This document shows positions 48,601 to 61,886 of a DNA stretch of 64,000 nt, piece by piece (the stretch's first letter is position 1; each line of letters opens with the position of its first letter). The notes beneath the pieces are model-generated. The model saw only the letters and a program-made list of their open reading frames with translations, was not told the origin of the DNA and did no database searches. The stretch comes from Nymphaea colorata (lineage: Eukaryota; Streptophyta; Magnoliopsida; Nymphaeales; Nymphaeaceae). The translations under genes were made by a program, and so were the position numbers. The DNA is taken from the NCBI RefSeq assembly GCF_008831285.2, contig NC_045138.2:18261934-18325933 (forward strand), in the 5' to 3' direction.

Positions 48601-48655
48601 CAGAGGGATCGGCCGCCCCGTTGCTCCCCGAGCTTGTAGCTCCTGACGCGCTCAT
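42602..48655 (-). CDS. ALIS: ALA-interacting subunit (CDC50/LEM3 family)
   Basis: Beta-subunit of P4-ATPase phospholipid flippases, needed for ER exit and activity of ALA pumps. Eight exons on the minus strand: 48655-48571, 45141-45083, 44922-44848, 44734-44618, 44528-44458, 43983-43683, 43555-43266, 42656-42602; 1053 nt, 350 aa, all GT-AG and in phase, the usual family length. The N-terminus is Ser/Gly-rich, then YSRFTQQELPACKPILTPGW before membrane segment 1 (about 49-70, VITAFTFIGVIFIPIGVASL). The lumenal loop has paired cysteines and sequons (NWT, NTT, NDT, NES) and family text such as YVYYQLDNFYQNHRRYVKSR, DVYPKNFQNGG and WMRTAALPTFRKLYGRI. Membrane segment 2 is about 309-329; the tail ends RSLGDPNYLSWNRTPASH. 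Start ATG is the first in frame with exon 1. Intron 1 is 3.4 kb. No lesions seen. Confidence 0.95.
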
Positions 48656-51238
48656 CCCGCCCAATTAGATCTCCACCGAAATCTGAAAATGGGGAGAACG
48701 GGTGCTCGCCGGAAACACCAAGTCCCGGTCCCCGGCGAAGGAAGAAAACAGCAGAGACGAAATGAACGAATAAACAAGTACGACGGAGAGACAGAAATCG
48801 GAGATCATGGGGACTCTTTATTGTAAATATTTTCTTCTTGGTGCCTTGTTTGACCTTTCGTTTAAGCCGTCTGACAACCCAAAATGACTGGAGATGCCCT
48901 CGTCGTTCCTTTCCTTGTAACATTCCCGCTGCCAAATTTCCATTTCCATAAAAAGTCTCAATTGATTAATTATTTCATATAGCTCCCTGTGTCTCCACAT
49001 TTACCCTTCCTTAAAAAAGAAAAATTCGACCAATCTGAAGTTTGTTGTATCCAGTTAGTTGGTAAGTTGTACCAAATTTTCTGATGATGGTCAGTTTACT
49101 TAGCTAAAATGCTTAAAATTAAGACTTTTAATTGAAGAAAATTATGAGTGTAAGCTTTGATGGTGTATATTTTTTGCCATGAACAGGTAAGAGTTTGCCT
49201 TTCCATTGGAGATTAACCTTTAATATTTAGATTAAATTTCTAAGGAAGAACCCGTGATTGTTTTAAGTTAGAACTTTGGAATCACAAATTGTTAACTATA
49301 TCCTTTACACTAAAAGGCTTTGCGTTTAAGTGTTTTGTTTTATACCCTCTAGCTTTGGTCAATAGCCAGGATGGAAAAGTTACCACTAAAAATATAGAGA
49401 AACTGCCACACATAACACAACTTTCTTGAGTGAGTAGAAGGATTATTTAATTCTAGTGTTCACAAATAAAGTTTTCACCCAATTTCTTATCCTATTAAGA
49501 TACAGGTTCTCCTTTGATGTGTTGGGATACTGCATCTAAGGTGCTTAAACTTGTGTATTGATGTCTCATTCACTTTGATGCCTTGGAAACTCAAATAAAA
49601 ACTAACTACTTACTAGCCTCTACTCTGACTATTATGAACCTTCTTTAGGTCATACTTTGAGATCACTTTAACTTTAATCTAACATGCAAAAAAAAAAAAA
49701 AAACACAAACACACACACAAAAAGAAAATTTTTAACAATATCTGCCCTTTCCTTTGAGGATCCAAGATTATATATTACTGGCAGCATTCTGAATATTTTA
49801 TTCTCGCAAGGGGTTTCAAAGAAAAAAGTTAGAAATGTCATTTGCCGTAACGGGAATGGCATAAAGGTAAACACAAGAGACGGCATCAGCATGTCCATGT
49901 TGACCACCTTGAAGAATTAAATAAATGTTGAGAAGAGGGAAGCTTCTGCCGCGGAAGCCTTTCCGAATGAGCCTTAGTTGCCATATATTCAAAGACCGCG
50001 TCCTTAGAATTCCCTTCGTTAGAAGTATACAATTACTTATCAAAAAATGAAAAAGATTCGAAAAGCGATGTAGAAATATATAATAATTCTTAGAAAAAAA
50101 TAAATACATCGAGTAATGAAATTCAGAAAAGTGGTGGAAAATGAGAACCATCATATTGGGCCAATATGGTTTTGAAAATAAGGCCTTTGATTTTCAATAA
50201 ATATATTTATCTTTTAAAAAAAAAGATGTTACTTTATCCTTGGGGAAATCTTGCATGAAATCCCTATAGATTTGAACTTCCGAAACATAAAATGGATCCA
50301 AATCTCAGTGGATTGCAATTATGATTTCATTTGAATTTTTCAAAATTTTCCATAATCTTAAGCTGAAACTTTTTTCCTGGTCTGTATTGTTTGGATCTCT
50401 TTCAGGGATCCGCTCTTCTAGAATGAATTTGAAAGACTTTTCCAGCATTGAATTATATATATGCACTTCAACCGATGGGCAACGATCGTAAGTGACGACC
50501 ATTATGGCCAACGCCGCAGAAGCAATACCTTCGGTCAAAGTGTGGGTTCCATGCAACCTGGATTTCAGATCAGATCTGAGAACCAAGGGTAACAGATAGT
50601 CGACATTCTTATCAAGACAATGGATATTTTTTGACCTCTTCTTAATTATCTTTTTAATAGTTCTCAGCCTTCAAATCTTCTATTCAACTTCGAAAAATCC
50701 TTCTGCGTTTCAAGAACTGCCGGTGGCTTAGGGTCAAGATCCAAATTGACTCCAAAGACATGGATTCAAAGTCATCCTGGTGGGCTTCAGTTCTGGATTT
50801 CTTTCGAAATTCAATCTCAGACCTATGTTTTCTTCGATCTGCACCACATATCCAGACTACATGCAACGGATTCGTTTCTTTTACTATTATTTTTTGTTAG
50901 TTCAAAGCAATAGGTGTCGGACCTATAACATCATATTCAATTCGATGCCGATTGGGATTTGGATTTGGATCACACTGTTTGTCGGTTCGTTTTGCGTTCC
51001 AATCAGCTTAGCCTGCAAAGGAAGCTGAAATGGGGCCTGATTAGCACCAAAGGGTGCTTAATCTACCAGATATAGAAATAACGGGAAAATCCACCTAGCA
51101 TTCTGGTAAGAACCACACGAAAGGTGATACGGATCATGTATAGGGCGATTTGGATCCAGCGAAAGGTGACGATGATCAATACAACCTTGGTGCACCTAAC
51201 AGCCCAAGGTAGAGCTCTCAACTGGTTACACAGCCATC
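48656..51238. other. ALIS promoter side and intergenic region
   Basis: 48656-48935 is probably ALIS 5' untranslated/promoter sequence (a 120-codon minus frame overlaps it and exon 1 in another phase). Frames at 50305-50586 (minus) and 50780-51028 (plus) have no family motif. Nothing else recognised. Confidence 0.5.
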
Positions 51239-52940
51239 CATCCACAGCCATCCATCCGTGAGAACATCTAACTGAATCTGACCCTTGGATATGAACATCT
51301 GTATATCATGTGCCACAAAGAATCATGGATGAAAAAAAATTGTTAATATAGATAGATAATATAGGGTTGTTTGGTAATGAGAATAGTTTGTTACTATTTC
51401 ATGAATCTGTTTCAAAAATTGGGAAAGAAAAGATTCATGAAACATTGCGTTAATGTTGCATGAATCTCATAGCTTTTCAACTCGTGTCCAGAAGCTGATT
51501 AATACACTGTATCTGCAAATGCACACACTTGAATCGACATTTATTTTATTAAAATGTTGGTTTTTATGGTCTGATTCAGCCCAGCATCGGCCAATGACAG
51601 AAAAGGTCTGAATTGGCATACATACCGATAGTTTACAACACTGTTCTAGATCAATCCATCTGATGGTCGAAGAGAACCAAGTCGTTCAGGCGGCATTTGG
51701 TAACAGAAATGCTGGTTCTTTGGAACACCACGCTCCTAACATAAAGAACGCATTCTTCCTGTTACCGAACACCTTTCTTTGATATTTTATAAAACATTTA
51801 CATGCTTTTAGCGTTTTATACAACATATACATGCTTTTAGCGTTTTATACAACATATACATGCTTTTGATAGGCATGAAAAGTATATTGATGACAAACCA
51901 TCACAGGACAAATATAGGGCCCTGACAGGATCTCACTTCGACAAACTAAAACATTCCATACCCTGATTCCGGCTTCCCATCTCACGCCAACGAGGGAGTG
52001 AAAAGAAGGAATAAAAAGGAAAAAAGGGAGAAATACAAAGGAATTGAAGCATCTCCAAGCATTCCTTGCCCGTCAAGAGTACCTCTAGAAAAGACATTTA
52101 CATGCTTATTTTAGTTCCATAGCTTTAAACAGATAATGATCTATTTCCGTAGCTCTAAACAATAATTATCGCATGCAGCTGGTGGCAAAAACCCATCAAT
52201 TATGGCCGTCAAAACTGAAACTTCAGAGCAGCTCTTTTCATATATATCATAATTTTTATTTCTGTGTGAAAACCTTTTTCTTAACAGAAGATGCAACGAA
52301 GGATTGATCTAGAAAATGAACATGTACTCAGATTCCACAAGAAAATCCCAAGCGGAACCTGAATTCAGACACCGGGGAAATCCAATCGTTCGACGGAATT
52401 GGAAGAAGTGCCATACCATCCATATCGTAAACGGCAGGAAGCAAATCCAACATAGTTGTCTAATGACAAAACACAAGAAGATATTAAGGACATCCAACTT
52501 AACAGTTGCTATATGGAGCGTCGTGCAATTTCCAGTAGTCAACAAAACACAGGTTTGCATGATATAATTTTCAAAGATGCACGCACCTTTGACGATTAAT
52601 CAATAAAACACCAATGTGTTCTGTCAAAAATTCAGAAAAATTCTGTCAATGCATCTTCACATCCATGCCCCTCCAACAGAAGTCAACATGTCTTTTATGG
52701 GACAAAGGAGGATAAAGTACATTTATTGTTTTGAATACATCGAGCAAACGAGAAGGAAACTTCTATCAATTTGAAGGACAATTCCATGCCAGTAAATGTA
52801 TATACTTGTATTGCATCTCAGCTGACAAAGCAAACCTTCAAAAGTATATGATCGTTTTTCCTTCTGAAATTTCATATCACAAACAATACATTTGACTTTG
52901 CGGTAGTATGGCTTTGAGTATAATGCATTCTTTTGTGCAA
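51239..52940. other. Intergenic, small repeats only
   Basis: GGCATTTGGTAACAGAAATG at 51693 and its partial complement (TTCCTGTTACCGAACACC) at 51757 may be the ends of a tiny TIR element. A 29-bp tandem repeat follows at 51801-51867. No gene seen. Confidence 0.5.
51801..51867. repeat. 29-bp tandem repeat, 2.3 copies
   Basis: CATGCTTTTAGCGTTTTATA... starts at 51801, 51830 and 51859. Confidence 0.85.
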
Positions 52941-55900
52941 TCAATGTTCTTCAATCTTCTTCAGCCCCTTCATGTCAGTTGTCTCCACCCTGAAAGAAAT
53001 TGTAAACAAAAGTTATACGTTGCTTAACTATGATTCTCGAAAAGACCAATAGACAGCATGTGGTCAATAATATCAGTTCAATAAACACAAGATGGCCACT
53101 TTCATCAAGCAACACATTGTTAAATCTGAATTGTGAGCAACGAATATTTAGTGATCATGTGAATAGATCTGACAGAGAAATACAGGCCACATTTCTTTTC
53201 CTAGGATCTGTAATGAATGATGATATACCATAAACATTTCAAGAGGTCCAATTAGTAAAATTTTTTCCAAAAAAATCATTTCATAACAGCTCAATGAAAG
53301 GAAATTTCAAGAACCCAAGGATCTGTCCTAGTCCAAATAGCTTCAAGAAATTAAATATGCTTTTATTTTATCCAAATAGCTTCAAGAAATTAAATATGCT
53401 TTTATTTTACTAGTGGATAACGCAGCACATCCACATTCATGAGAACACCAGTAGATATGGATATCCCAGCAATCTGACTCATAGCTCCAATTCTGCATAA
53501 ATGTAGCTTTAAAACATCAAACTTATAAAACCACATCCTAACCAATGGACATCGCCCATCTGTATAAATCAGTTATGTATACAATTTTACCATTTAGGCC
53601 CATCAGAATATCATTTTATCCTTCACCGCTTTGTGTTTTAATTAGCAAGCTGTGAGACATGTTTACCATTTAGGCTTCTGATATTGAAATTTAAATATTT
53701 AAACAAGCATAGATATTTATATTTTCATATTCACACTACCTAAAATACCAATATAATTCTATGTCACATAGGTACGAGTACGGGTGCGGGTACGGGTGCC
53801 GGTGCTGGTACGGACCATTTTTAAAAAACTTGGGTACGGGGGTACGGCCGTACACACACATGTATATATGTCAAAAAATTTCAAATAAGATAACATATTC
53901 ACACCTAGCAAAAGAGCCGCAACACAAAACCAATAGAAAAATGGATCATTCCAAATAGAAGAAACCTCTCACGAAATGATATATCACACCAATAACTAGG
54001 GAAGGCGCAGAGATGATAAATCTGCAAGAGGAAACTCAAACCGGTTGCCAAACACATTTATCAAGTATCAACACATTGAATAATTCCAAAGCTGGAACAG
54101 AACATCGATAATAGACACAAAAACAAAAACTATAATCGACAATAGAAAATAGAAACTAAAACCATAATGAGGAACAAAGGGAACAGAAAAAACAGACGTC
54201 TGTCATCGCTGGTCGTCGCCAGCCTAGGGGTGGAACCAAACATCGATAATACACACAAAAACAAAAACTAGAACCAAAAATAGAAAATAGAAACTAAAAC
54301 CATAATGAGGAACAAAGGGAACAGAAAAAACAGACACAAGGTCGCTGTTTCCGTCGCCGGTCGTGGCCAGCGGCGAAGGCAGGGGTGGAGCCGATGAAAA
54401 TGAAAAGAAAAAGGACATAAACAAAAAATTACTGTGACTGTTCGCCTCCTGCCATCGCCGATCGCCGGCTGCCGTCGCCGGTCGCCGCTGTCGTCACTCA
54501 GTGAGAAGAGAACAGAGAAACCCTTAAATGAAAACATGTTTTAAGGGTTTTGAACTTTCGTTTTTTTAACGTTAAAATGATTTTAAATGATAAAATCTAA
54601 TAATCGTTAAAATTAAAAAATGACACATTTGGACTCAGTCAAAGTTGACCGTGTCCAAAAAAGGTCAAAAATGACCTTCGGTGCGTTGACTGTACCCGGT
54701 ACGGTCAATGCAGCACCTTAGGCATACCGAGTGGCGTAACCGTACCGATACCGGTGTCGTACCGGTACCATACAGGTACTCCTCCTTTGTGTGACTTAGA
54801 ATATAAAAAATATTCTGCAACAGAGATCCAAATCCTAATAATATGCATTTGCTGCCTCTTTAACTCCAACACTTTCTAGTGGAAGATGAGCCAGTGCAGT
54901 GAAGAATCCACAACCTTCGTGAAGGAGCAAAACATTCATTAATTGCATATTGCATCACGACGCGTTGCAAAACCAAAAAAGCAGAACAACGTCCATAGGA
55001 CCCACTTCATTACGTTGAATTCCTTTTTTCATCTATGCTAGTAGTTACTAAATTTAGGTAACTATCCATAGCTAAAGATTTGAAAACTATTATTTTGCCC
55101 CATCTCATGATTTCAGTCACATCAGTTGGACAGCCTCTCAAGTCTCAACCTCCTCAACATTGAGCCTTGCAAGCTATACAATTTCTGCTAAATTGGTCCC
55201 ATCTTCAAGGTGATCAAAGACATGATTAAACCATTTCACTGTAGAATCAATCTTTGAACTGATCTTGCCTGAGGCAGCAGACATTCAGGAACTGGATCAT
55301 TCATTTTCCAGGCTAACATAAAATTATACAAAAAAATGTATTCATGAAAAAACTACCACATCAAGTCTATGATTATCTAGAAAAATTAAAAATTATCACC
55401 CAGTGAAAGAAAAAAAACAAATGAAAGAGAAACAGTACTCTTCTAACCAACTAATCCAAGATCTCTCATCTCTTTATGGATGAGGTTTTCCACAAATACG
55501 AACCAGAAACTTGCCAGGTCAATAAGCATCCATTCCAACAAGCAGAACATCCCTCCCTAACTTGATCTGAAGCATCTATTCTTCTCCTCTTTCCTATTGT
55601 GTCAAGATGCCAACCCTCATTATGCCATATTTCCCATCTCCAATTCCTTCAAGCATCTTATTTTTACAATAGCATATTATGATCAAATATCAGAAGAGAC
55701 ATCATAACATGATCAAAACATCATAATTTTAATCCAGTTATCAAACAATGTATGTACATCCCTCAGATTTGGGATCTTAAGAATATGGAGATTCCTTTCC
55801 AACCTTGACCCACCCCTTTTCCCTGGAACCAGAATAAAAGTCAGTAGGTCTGAGGGAGAGTTAGCTTATAAAGAGGATTCCATGTAATCAAAACTGAGAT

Positions 55901-58900
55901 ACTTTAATTGGATGAAGCCTTGGACAGTTGGATGATTGGATCCTAGCTCTGAGGCATGTATAAATAGATATCGTTAGGATCCATGGCTTTCAAGCACCCC
56001 AGGCATCAACATACTCAATCATGACAAAACGCCAACTAGGCTCTCCAGACATGAGTATATGCAACAGATTATATTTCCATCATGTACATGTATTCAGACA
56101 GAATAGCTAACTCATAGTTATTCCTTATAAAACAGGATCCATAGAATAAAAAGATTCATACACCTGCAGAAACACCTGGAAGGATAAACTTTCTTGTGGG
56201 AAACCTGGAAAGGTTACAGGCTAGAAAAAATTCATTTTTTCAAACAGCCAACACTAAACTTGAGCTGAGATAGAGATCACAATTATGTATTCTTTATTTG
56301 CCCATGCATACTACAATGAAGCCTAAGAAAAGGCCAACAACAGCCACAACCAAATAGCAGAATGGGACCTATGATAGCTTAATGGCCACAACTTCACTGC
56401 CCTTAAAAATGGAGTAAAGGAAAACATTCATGATCAAATATGACAGCTCTGATGGCCAAAACTTCCAAAGTGGAGCCTAGGAAAACGTATATAATCAAAT
56501 AATCTGATAGGATGTAATCGTGACACAACAAGATGTCCTTGAGGAAAAAAAAAGAAATAAGATAACTCAAAAATGAAGCAGTACATTTCATACCCGTCTT
56601 TTTTCTTTTCTGCCAAGCAATTTTTATTAGGATGTGCAGTCACAGGTGTTAGAGGTCAAATACTTAAAATAGTATTACAGAAGAACTGAAAATACAAAAG
56701 GAACCAGAAAAGACCAAAAAAGTAATACGCATCAACCAAAAAATAGACCAGATTTATGAAGGAGTTCAAGAAGAAGCATTACAAACTAAAAGCAGGAAAA
56801 ACATAAAAAACTCACGTTGTCCCAATGAGTACAAGCTTTTGAATTTTGGTGATGTCTGCATCAGACTGGTTATTCTCGACAAAAATCGTCAAGCTGAAAC
56901 ACGCAATTTAAATTAGCCTATCACTTCTATTCAAGTAACGCCACAAAATCACCAACAAAATGTTTTATCATTGGCCATAGATAATCCTTACCTGCGTACA
57001 TTCTGAAACTTGACATATTTTAAGGTAACAGGTTTTCCCTGGAAAAGAAAATGCAAAAAGAAATAAGGCTACAAATAAAGATTATAAAAAACACAATAAT
57101 GAAAAAAATACTTCCATTCATAACTCGACACCATTTTGTGAGTGATGAAAGTCTCTATGTTAAACTAAAATAATACCAAGCCTTCCATGCCATCTTACTT
57201 TAAGATTATCTGGCGACAATATGGCTGAGTCACTGGCAGGAAAGTCATTGACATTGCTGCAGAAAATCGAACATGTTGTCAATTCACATCCAATAATGTA
57301 GGAATCTATCACATGCGATAGTCATATAGCTGTATCCTGATTACCATGTCAAGAAGCACCACTCACCTGAAGCCCATGTTTTCCTTGTTTACAAAGAGCT
57401 TTACCACTCTGGGACCTGTTCATCCAAAACATAAGGTCTGTCTTAAAACAAAATAATTCACCTGAAACTCTAACACAAGTATAAAGGAAAAGAGCAACTG
57501 AAATCTATCTAATTTCTGTTCCATATGCTAGATTTTGATGGAGAATAAACAATATTTCATCATGTTAAATTTTTAATCACAACTCTCGTAGGATATGACA
57601 AGTGAAGAATAAAAAAAAAAGACAAAAAGTCAAAAAGCACCAGCAAGACAACTTCATGGATTTGATGCAAGAACTGAAACACAAAGACTTCTAGTTACAA
57701 TATCTAGCAAAATAGTAAATCAAGTTGCATTGACTTAGTAGCTTTGCCACCTAGCTATGTAAGCATAATCCATGTGAACGCAGATACACCACAGACATAA
57801 TTATTGCCTTAACTGTTCATATGTTTTATGCTCTTCTAGCTGCTATCAGCTTCACCATATGCTAATCATTTCCCCAACATCCAGAAGATCTTTTTATCTG
57901 GAGATCAGATCTGTCTCTGACTCCATCAAAACTTTGAAATGTCACTAGGAACATCAATTGGTGTGTTTGAAAATGTCAACACTCTCACCACTAGATCCGA
58001 ATATTCAGCGATGTACCCAAACTGAAAAGTGGTGTAATAGTATTGGCACAAGTTCCTTTTAAATCGATCACACCATAACAACACATAAGAACAATTTTGA
58101 ACAAAAAAAGCAAGATAATAGCAGAATAATCGGAGCAACTGAACCAGCAGCAATTTCTTACTCAAAGCTTTTAATTCTGAAACTTAAGATTACTGTGGTG
58201 CTCTTCAACCAGAGAGCAGAGACTTTGTTATTTATGCTCTTAGAAACATAAGACACTTGAAAACTGACGATGAGCTTGGAAAAGATTGACATCAAACGGG
58301 CTTCAAAATTTTTAACCCATGTTCTAAATATCCTTAAATGCAACCAAGCATTCATTCTTAAACGTCCTATTCCCTTTCAAAAGAGTTACATGCAGCTGGT
58401 AATAGTTACCAGACATAAGTCGATACGGGTACACCCCACATTCCTGGCCGGTACGGCTCCATAGAGCAACTAATGTTCGAAAGTATAGAACGAAAAAGAC
58501 AATGATCGATCACCCAGCATTCTTATGGGTCAAATATTCATGAAGTAGGAGAATACAAACACAACACTCAGTCTTTCCCACATTCATACCGACTTCACCA
58601 AGCTATTACGATTAGACCAAGAATTAAATTGGTAGATGAGAACCCAAACCAGATTTCAGTTATCAGAAAGTACATTCCCTGAAATAGTCAAGGGTGCAAG
58701 GGAAAATGCTAGGAGATTGAAAATCATTTCTCATTCAAAAGACATAGCTCTGGTAGAAAGAGATCCTGTGATTTAAAGGAACCCGAGTATATTCTAAACA
58801 TGGAAGATGAGAACAACTACTCGAGAATCCTGTCTTCGTAAGAGCATCACAAAATCAATTAATCCATCTGCTGACCACCACTATCCCCATTATCAAATGG

Positions 58901-59442
58901 GCAAAAACTGACCCAAACAACAAAAGGTAATTAATGGAAAACACAATATAGATGGTACAGAAAGGGAACATAATTCTAATTGGGCAACAAACAACGTGCT
59001 AAACAAAAAGGAGACTCAGATCCCCTACCGTCCTCTTCTGGCCCTTTGATAACAATGGAATGCAATTTTATGACTTGTTTGAAGGGGATGTAAATCAGAA
59101 GCTGCTCGTCTGCGTCGCTCTCCAGATATAACTCATCAGCCTCCCTGTATTCCTGCCACCCGATATCGGGAAAACAAACAAATAACCAAAACACGCGAAA
59201 CACCCCATAAGAGAGAGAGTGGGAGAGAGAGAACTTGTTTGAGGGCATTGACTAGAGAGCGGGAGGTATTCTGATTCAGGCATTCGACGCCACTCCAATC
59301 GACGAAATCCAACAAATCAACCTACAGAAATGAGAGAATAAACTTCAGAGAGAGAGAAAGAGAGAGCGATTTGTAGCAAACAAGAGGAGAAGAAGACAGT
59401 CACCTGGCTCTTTTGGGATGCAGTGGTGGCCTCGACGGACAT
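52941..59442 (-). CDS. PITH-domain protein (TXNL1 C-terminal-like)
   Basis: Small soluble protein consisting of one PITH domain, the proteasome-interacting module of thioredoxin-like 1, here without a thioredoxin domain, as in Arabidopsis At3g04780. Eight exons: 59442-59404, 59321-59235, 59152-59029, 57415-57367, 57256-57199, 57038-56992, 56893-56816, 52989-52941; 531 nt, 176 aa, which is the size I recall for the Arabidopsis protein. Signature text: [82 protein letters not shown], then [15 protein letters not shown] and stop. All borders GT-AG and phases agree. The last exon codes only the final 16 residues and lies 3.8 kb away. Start is the only ATG before LLDFVDW with a good exon. Nothing missing. 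Confidence 0.93.
53332..53409. repeat. Perfect 39-bp tandem duplication
   Basis: TCCAAATAGCTTCAAGAAAT... at 53332-53370 repeats at 53371-53409, inside the last PITH intron. Confidence 0.95.
53759..54799. mobile_element. Non-autonomous TIR transposon, Mutator-like
   Basis: 1041 bp. Left end CTATGTCACATAGGTACGAG and right end complement CTAAGTCACACAAAGGAGGA; both ends continue into GGTACGGGT/GGTACCGGTACG-rich sequence in inverse orientation. Flanks AATATAATT (53750-53758) and AATATAAAA (54800-54808) agree at 7 of 9 bases, a length typical of Mutator-like elements. The inside has a tandem duplication and a CGCCG-rich patch (54330-54500); no transposase. It sits in the last intron of the PITH gene. 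Confidence 0.6.
54094..54389. repeat. Tandem duplication inside the TIR element
   Basis: Units start at 54094 and 54232; both contain AACTAAAACCATAATGAGGA, GGAACAAAGGGAACAG and a GTCG..GCCAGC...AGGGGTGGA stretch. Confidence 0.85.
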
Positions 59443-61618
59443 GGTGGGAGAGGGAGAAGGCAGCACAGAGAGAGAGAGAGAATCTTTTCCCTCGCTTTTC
59501 TGCCGCCCACAAACGTGACGTGCTTTTCTATTGCCCCAAACGCAAATTTGCGAGTCCCTTGCTCCTACACGAATTTTCACTGGCCAAAGCTACTCGGATA
59601 TGGTCCCTAAATCCATTTCTATGTACCAGATCCAGATCCGACTAAGAAAACTGCACCGGTGTTCGGAACAACGGGTACTAAGCTCGTTCCCAATTTTTCT
59701 TCTTTTTCACGGGGAAAACAGAAAAGTTTTTTTTTACTTATTTTTGTTAAAACAATTTGAGCGTATAACATACATAAGAATACAATTATTGATGCAGGAA
59801 TCCTACAAAACATTCAGTTGCATTAATATTTCAATAGAAATATGTTGTTTTTAGCATCAATGATACTTTTAGTTTTATTCGAGTATCTTCTCCGTTATAT
59901 TGTCCATTTGCAAATTGCATTGGATCATGAAATTTCTAAGCATGAAGATACTGGATGGGATTGCAAGGACACAAACTTCTTCGAAATCCGGATTGTCTTG
60001 CCGATCCACTAAAAGAGACAGCAGTGCTCGTTTGTGCCAGTGGAAAACCAGTTTTCAGTTGCATGCAACGTCTGGATATTAGATTTGTCATACCTACCGA
60101 AACCGAAATTCTTTGCAAGTGAACTTTAGTCTCTACAAATGTTTGAAAACTCCAATCTAAATGGTTAGAGAATGGAAATGGAGTCGATGTAGAACTGTAA
60201 ATCTCAATAACCCTATGAAGAAGAAGTTAAAATGCCTAGATCTCTATTACTATCTTTATTCTATCGAGTGTCGATCAAAGTCTTCAATGCTTTTACTATA
60301 ATTTGAAATGCCAATTAAGCTATTTTAACAACCCTATAATGAGTATATGTGTAGTTTCTATTGCACAGCACATAAGATGCTGAGCAACCAATTTACGTTT
60401 GACTGTAAATGAAGACGAACCTATCGACGACGGTCAGATCATTCTCTTACACAACTCTTGGTAGTCGGTAAACTGATGGAAATGCAAGAACATGGAGATG
60501 AAATGAATGGACACCCAGTTCCTTTCTTAGTCAGCTAGCAATGAATATCATGTATGCTACAGTCTTGTCAAAGTAGCACCATGATCATATTTTATAAAGG
60601 AAACAAATGGCCCATATGACATTTGACATTGCTGTGGAGAAAGTGGGAACACTATGTAATATGACTATATGACCTGGTTCTTTCCCATTCTTTTGACTTT
60701 TAATTTTTTTTTTTTATAGCAATATTAAGTACTCTTCAAAGTCTTCTCAATTGCAGGTCCCAGATTGAGCATCAGTTCCTTCATTTGAAGTCATCCCCTT
60801 TGAACAATCTCAACCGGATAAATAACCTGCAAGGCTAAATCATGAAAAGCATTCTGGAAATCCCTTCTGGTCAATGCCCATCTTCTCTTTTTCTCATTTT
60901 ACTGCCATGTCAATGTTTCTCTGCTTCTGCTGTTCCCTGGGGTTCTGATTCATTTGGGAAGATGAGAGTGCAGTAAGCTGAGTCTTCTGGGGCATTATAC
61001 TGGGTAGCTTTTTGATCGTTTAGCAATCGACATCCAACCGCTGATTTTGTGATCTCTCTTTATCAAGTTGGCTACTTTCACAGTTCAAGTTGGCTGATTT
61101 CTACGAATCTAAACTGGAAGTACCTTCAATTCTTTTGCTTAGAGCAACTGAAATTTTTAACCATCAATCAGGGCATTGAAGAACCTTACATCCTAGACAA
61201 ATTTATGCCATATTTATTAAAGGCTAGTCATTGCTGTAACATCAGCCTGAGCAAAGTCATGGTCGAGATACATATTCTTAGACAAGTAATGTTTGTTGAA
61301 GTAATTTGGTCAAGTTAGATTCTAAATGGTGGCAAAGTGGATCCTATTTGACAATCTTTTTTCTTGGAACTTTATTTTCATTTTTTGTTGCTGTGGACTT
61401 TTGAAGTCAATCGAATGCAAGCTTTGTGAAACACAACTAAGGGAGTCATGGTGGTGAGCTTTGCGATTACGGTGCACAGTGAATAAGCGAAACCATGTGC
61501 TGTTGCAAGGGGCTATTTTAGAGGTTGTTGTTCCGTAAGTTTGAAAAAGCGAAAGGGCTTCTAGCTTCATATTTGGTCTATGAAATGAGATGGGCACCAG
61601 ATGTATCCGGAGAATATA

Positions 61619-61658
<40 letters not shown>

Positions 61659-61886
61659 AAAAGAAAAGAGAGGTCGAAGGTTTCCGAAAAGAACCCAAAA
61701 ATGAACTCATTTATGCGACCAAACTAACAGAATACAGATGCTCTCTATGTGGTGCGGCAAGCCTGTTCAAGATGGTAAAAAAAACTCAATTGTAAAAACT
61801 AAAGACATGATAATGGCACTAGCAAAAGCCATCTCTCACAATATGGTGACACAATTTTGTACAAGAACGAGTGATAATGACCACTT
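59443..61886. other. Intergenic between PITH start and EGF-like gene end
   Basis: 59443-59530 is the PITH promoter/5' untranslated side with GA-rich runs. Short frames at 59900, 61049 and 61322 show no motif. Minus-strand EGF-like 3' sequence begins at 61887. Confidence 0.6.
61621..61653. repeat. (AC)n microsatellite
   Basis: About 16 AC units. Confidence 0.95.

Noticed and set aside
48573-48935. 120-codon minus frame covering the ALIS start
   Set aside because: It overlaps exon 1 in a different phase and has no motif; the family N-terminus is read in the other frame.
50305-51028. Frames on both strands with non-repetitive protein text
   Set aside because: No family signature, no consistent exon chain, and no second copy to compare.
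58416-58465. CGATACGGGTACACCCC...GGCCGGTACGGCTCC, like the ends of the 53.8-kb transposon
   Set aside because: Only about 50 bp, without a partner end or target duplication.
61601-61795. 64-codon frame over the AC microsatellite
   Set aside because: Frame is created by the microsatellite and an A-rich tail.
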